In this document: in pieces, positions 6,143 to 6,640 of the stretch
How the letters are laid out: every line of letters starts with the position of its first letter
Numbering within the stretch: position 1 is the first letter of the stretch
From: Desulfobacterales bacterium
Lineage (GTDB): Bacteria > Desulfobacterota > Desulfobacteria > Desulfobacterales > UBA11574
Reading direction: 5' to 3'
Assembly (NCBI GenBank): GCA_030601485.1
Contig: JAUVTO010000095.1
Coordinates: 1 to 6,640 of the forward strand
DNA length: 6,640 nt
Position numbers and translations under genes: made by a program
Notes under the pieces: model-generated
Told to the model about the DNA's origin: nothing
What the model saw: the letters and a program-made list of their open reading frames with translations, nothing else
The model's database searches: none

Positions 6143-6464
6143 AATAGAGCTCCTTTCCTTCCCGTAGCGCCGGGTAAAGTACTAGCGAAGTGTTCGCTCC
6201 GTGCTCTTTAACGTCTGTTTCCGTCACTACAATGATGTCCTTGGCCATACCCAGACCTGTGAGACTGCGATAAATGGTTTGAGCGGTACGCCTGCGGTGA
6301 ATGCCGTCGGGCATCACGACCAAGATGTCCAAGTCACTTTCGGAATTCATCTCTCCGCGTGCCGCCGAACCGAAAAGAATCAGTCGTTTCGGTTTGATGA
6401 CCTTCAGGATTCTGCGAACCAGCTCATCCAGGATTTTGTTGTTTGTTGTATTGAATTCTTTCAT
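6129..6464 (-). CDS. Minimal nucleotidyltransferase (MNT-type antitoxin of an MNT/HEPN module)
   Basis: 111-residue polymerase-beta-superfamily nucleotidyltransferase. Related MntA antitoxins silence their HEPN partner by transferring AMP to it (type VII toxin-antitoxin). The active site is complete: GSAARGE at 32-38 after the strand KRLILF, then SDLDILVV with metal ligands D44 and D46, and a likely third acid D76 in KDIIVV. The C-terminus VLYPALREGKELYYATG is typical of the stand-alone family. The start is ATG 6464, giving MKEFNTTNNK; the frame stays open upstream to 6593, but that extension is hydrophobic, AT-rich and unlike the family. GAGA a few bases before 6464 is a weak ribosome binding site. 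The 3' end overlaps the start of the HEPN gene by 14 nt, as in translationally coupled pairs, yet that partner is truncated here. The enzyme therefore seems an orphan, or acts on a HEPN toxin elsewhere. Confidence 0.93.
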   Translation of the reverse strand: MKEFNTTNNKILDELVRRILKVIKPKRLILFGSAARGEMNSESDLDILVVMPDGIHRRRTAQTIYRSLTGLGMAKDIIVVTETDVKEHGANTSLVLYPALREGKELYYATG

Positions 6465-6640
6465 TATAGTTCTCTGTTTTGTAAATAAAAATACGGCTGC
6501 AAGAAACATAGGGTATATAAGATTAAAGTTCGAATATATTTCCAAATAGATCGGACCGATTTTCAAATAACAGTAAAGGGGTTGAAGATTCAAGAAAAAG
6601 TGCTTGCCTACACCAAGTCTGGTGGGAACTTATAAACTTA
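6465..6640. other. AT-rich upstream region of the MNT gene, no gene seen
   Basis: About 175 bases before the MNT start hold no credible coding sequence. A small dyad CACCA-AGTC-TGGTG (6611-6624) is present. Several A/T-rich -10-like sequences occur on the minus strand (for example TATATA near 6510-6520) but none has a well-spaced -35 box, so no promoter is called. Confidence 0.4.

Noticed and set aside
6201..6549. Plus-strand frames opposite the MNT gene
   Set aside because: Antisense to a gene with a complete active-site motif; no support of their own.
6465..6593. 43-residue N-terminal extension of the MNT gene, resembling a membrane segment
   Set aside because: The family begins near MKEFN; the extension is A/T-driven hydrophobic sequence and its ATG lacks a ribosome binding site.
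6611..6624. CACCA-AGTC-TGGTG dyad near the right edge as a terminator
   Set aside because: Only five pairs and no T run on either side; kept only as a note in the region entry.
4197..6640. CRISPR array, tRNA or rRNA gene, insertion sequence
   Set aside because: No regularly spaced repeats of CRISPR length, no cloverleaf or rRNA-like sequence, and no transposase or terminal repeats were seen.

Overview
The window most likely comes from a Gram-negative bacterium, probably a Desulfobacterota/Desulfobacterales-type (deltaproteobacterial) sulfate reducer or relative. A tripartite RND efflux pump implies an outer membrane. The IHF-beta/HU variant, the Mth938-domain protein and the small lysine-rich coiled-coil/winged-helix protein resemble genes I associate with that group. 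This placement is from memory of family members, not from a search.

Left part (1-4196, minus strand, relatively GC-rich): a drug-efflux operon. The first gene is a periplasmic adaptor (membrane fusion protein, 3066-4196). It is followed, after an unusually long 116-nt intercistronic stretch, by an inner-membrane RND pump of the HAE-1 family (2949 down to 1, cut by the window edge, about 983 codons present without a stop). By sequence the pair most resembles MexH/MexI or VexG/VexH-type systems. No outer-membrane factor or regulator is visible; either could lie outside the window.

Middle (4197-4614): a 418-bp AT-rich divergent intergenic region. It holds a near-consensus sigma-70 promoter for the rightward HU/IHF gene and several short inverted and direct repeats, but no credible gene.

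Right part (4615-5947, plus strand, AT-rich): an HU/IHF-family nucleoid protein (4615-4890) followed by a hairpin. Then comes a tight three-gene cluster: an Mth938-domain protein (5024-5395), a small basic coiled-coil plus winged-helix protein (5429-5737), and a 45-residue four-cysteine microprotein (5771-5908). The cluster ends at a clear intrinsic terminator (5917-5947).

Right end (5946-6640, minus strand): a minimal nucleotidyltransferase (MNT antitoxin type, 6129-6464) overlaps the start of a HEPN-type toxin gene. That gene keeps a good ribosome binding site and the typical N-terminus but stops after 25 codons, so the MNT/HEPN toxin-antitoxin module appears decayed. The last ~175 bases are non-coding as far as can be seen.

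I do not see a clearly new biological system. The items most worth a second look are the winged-helix/four-cysteine microprotein pair and the intact MNT next to a broken HEPN gene.
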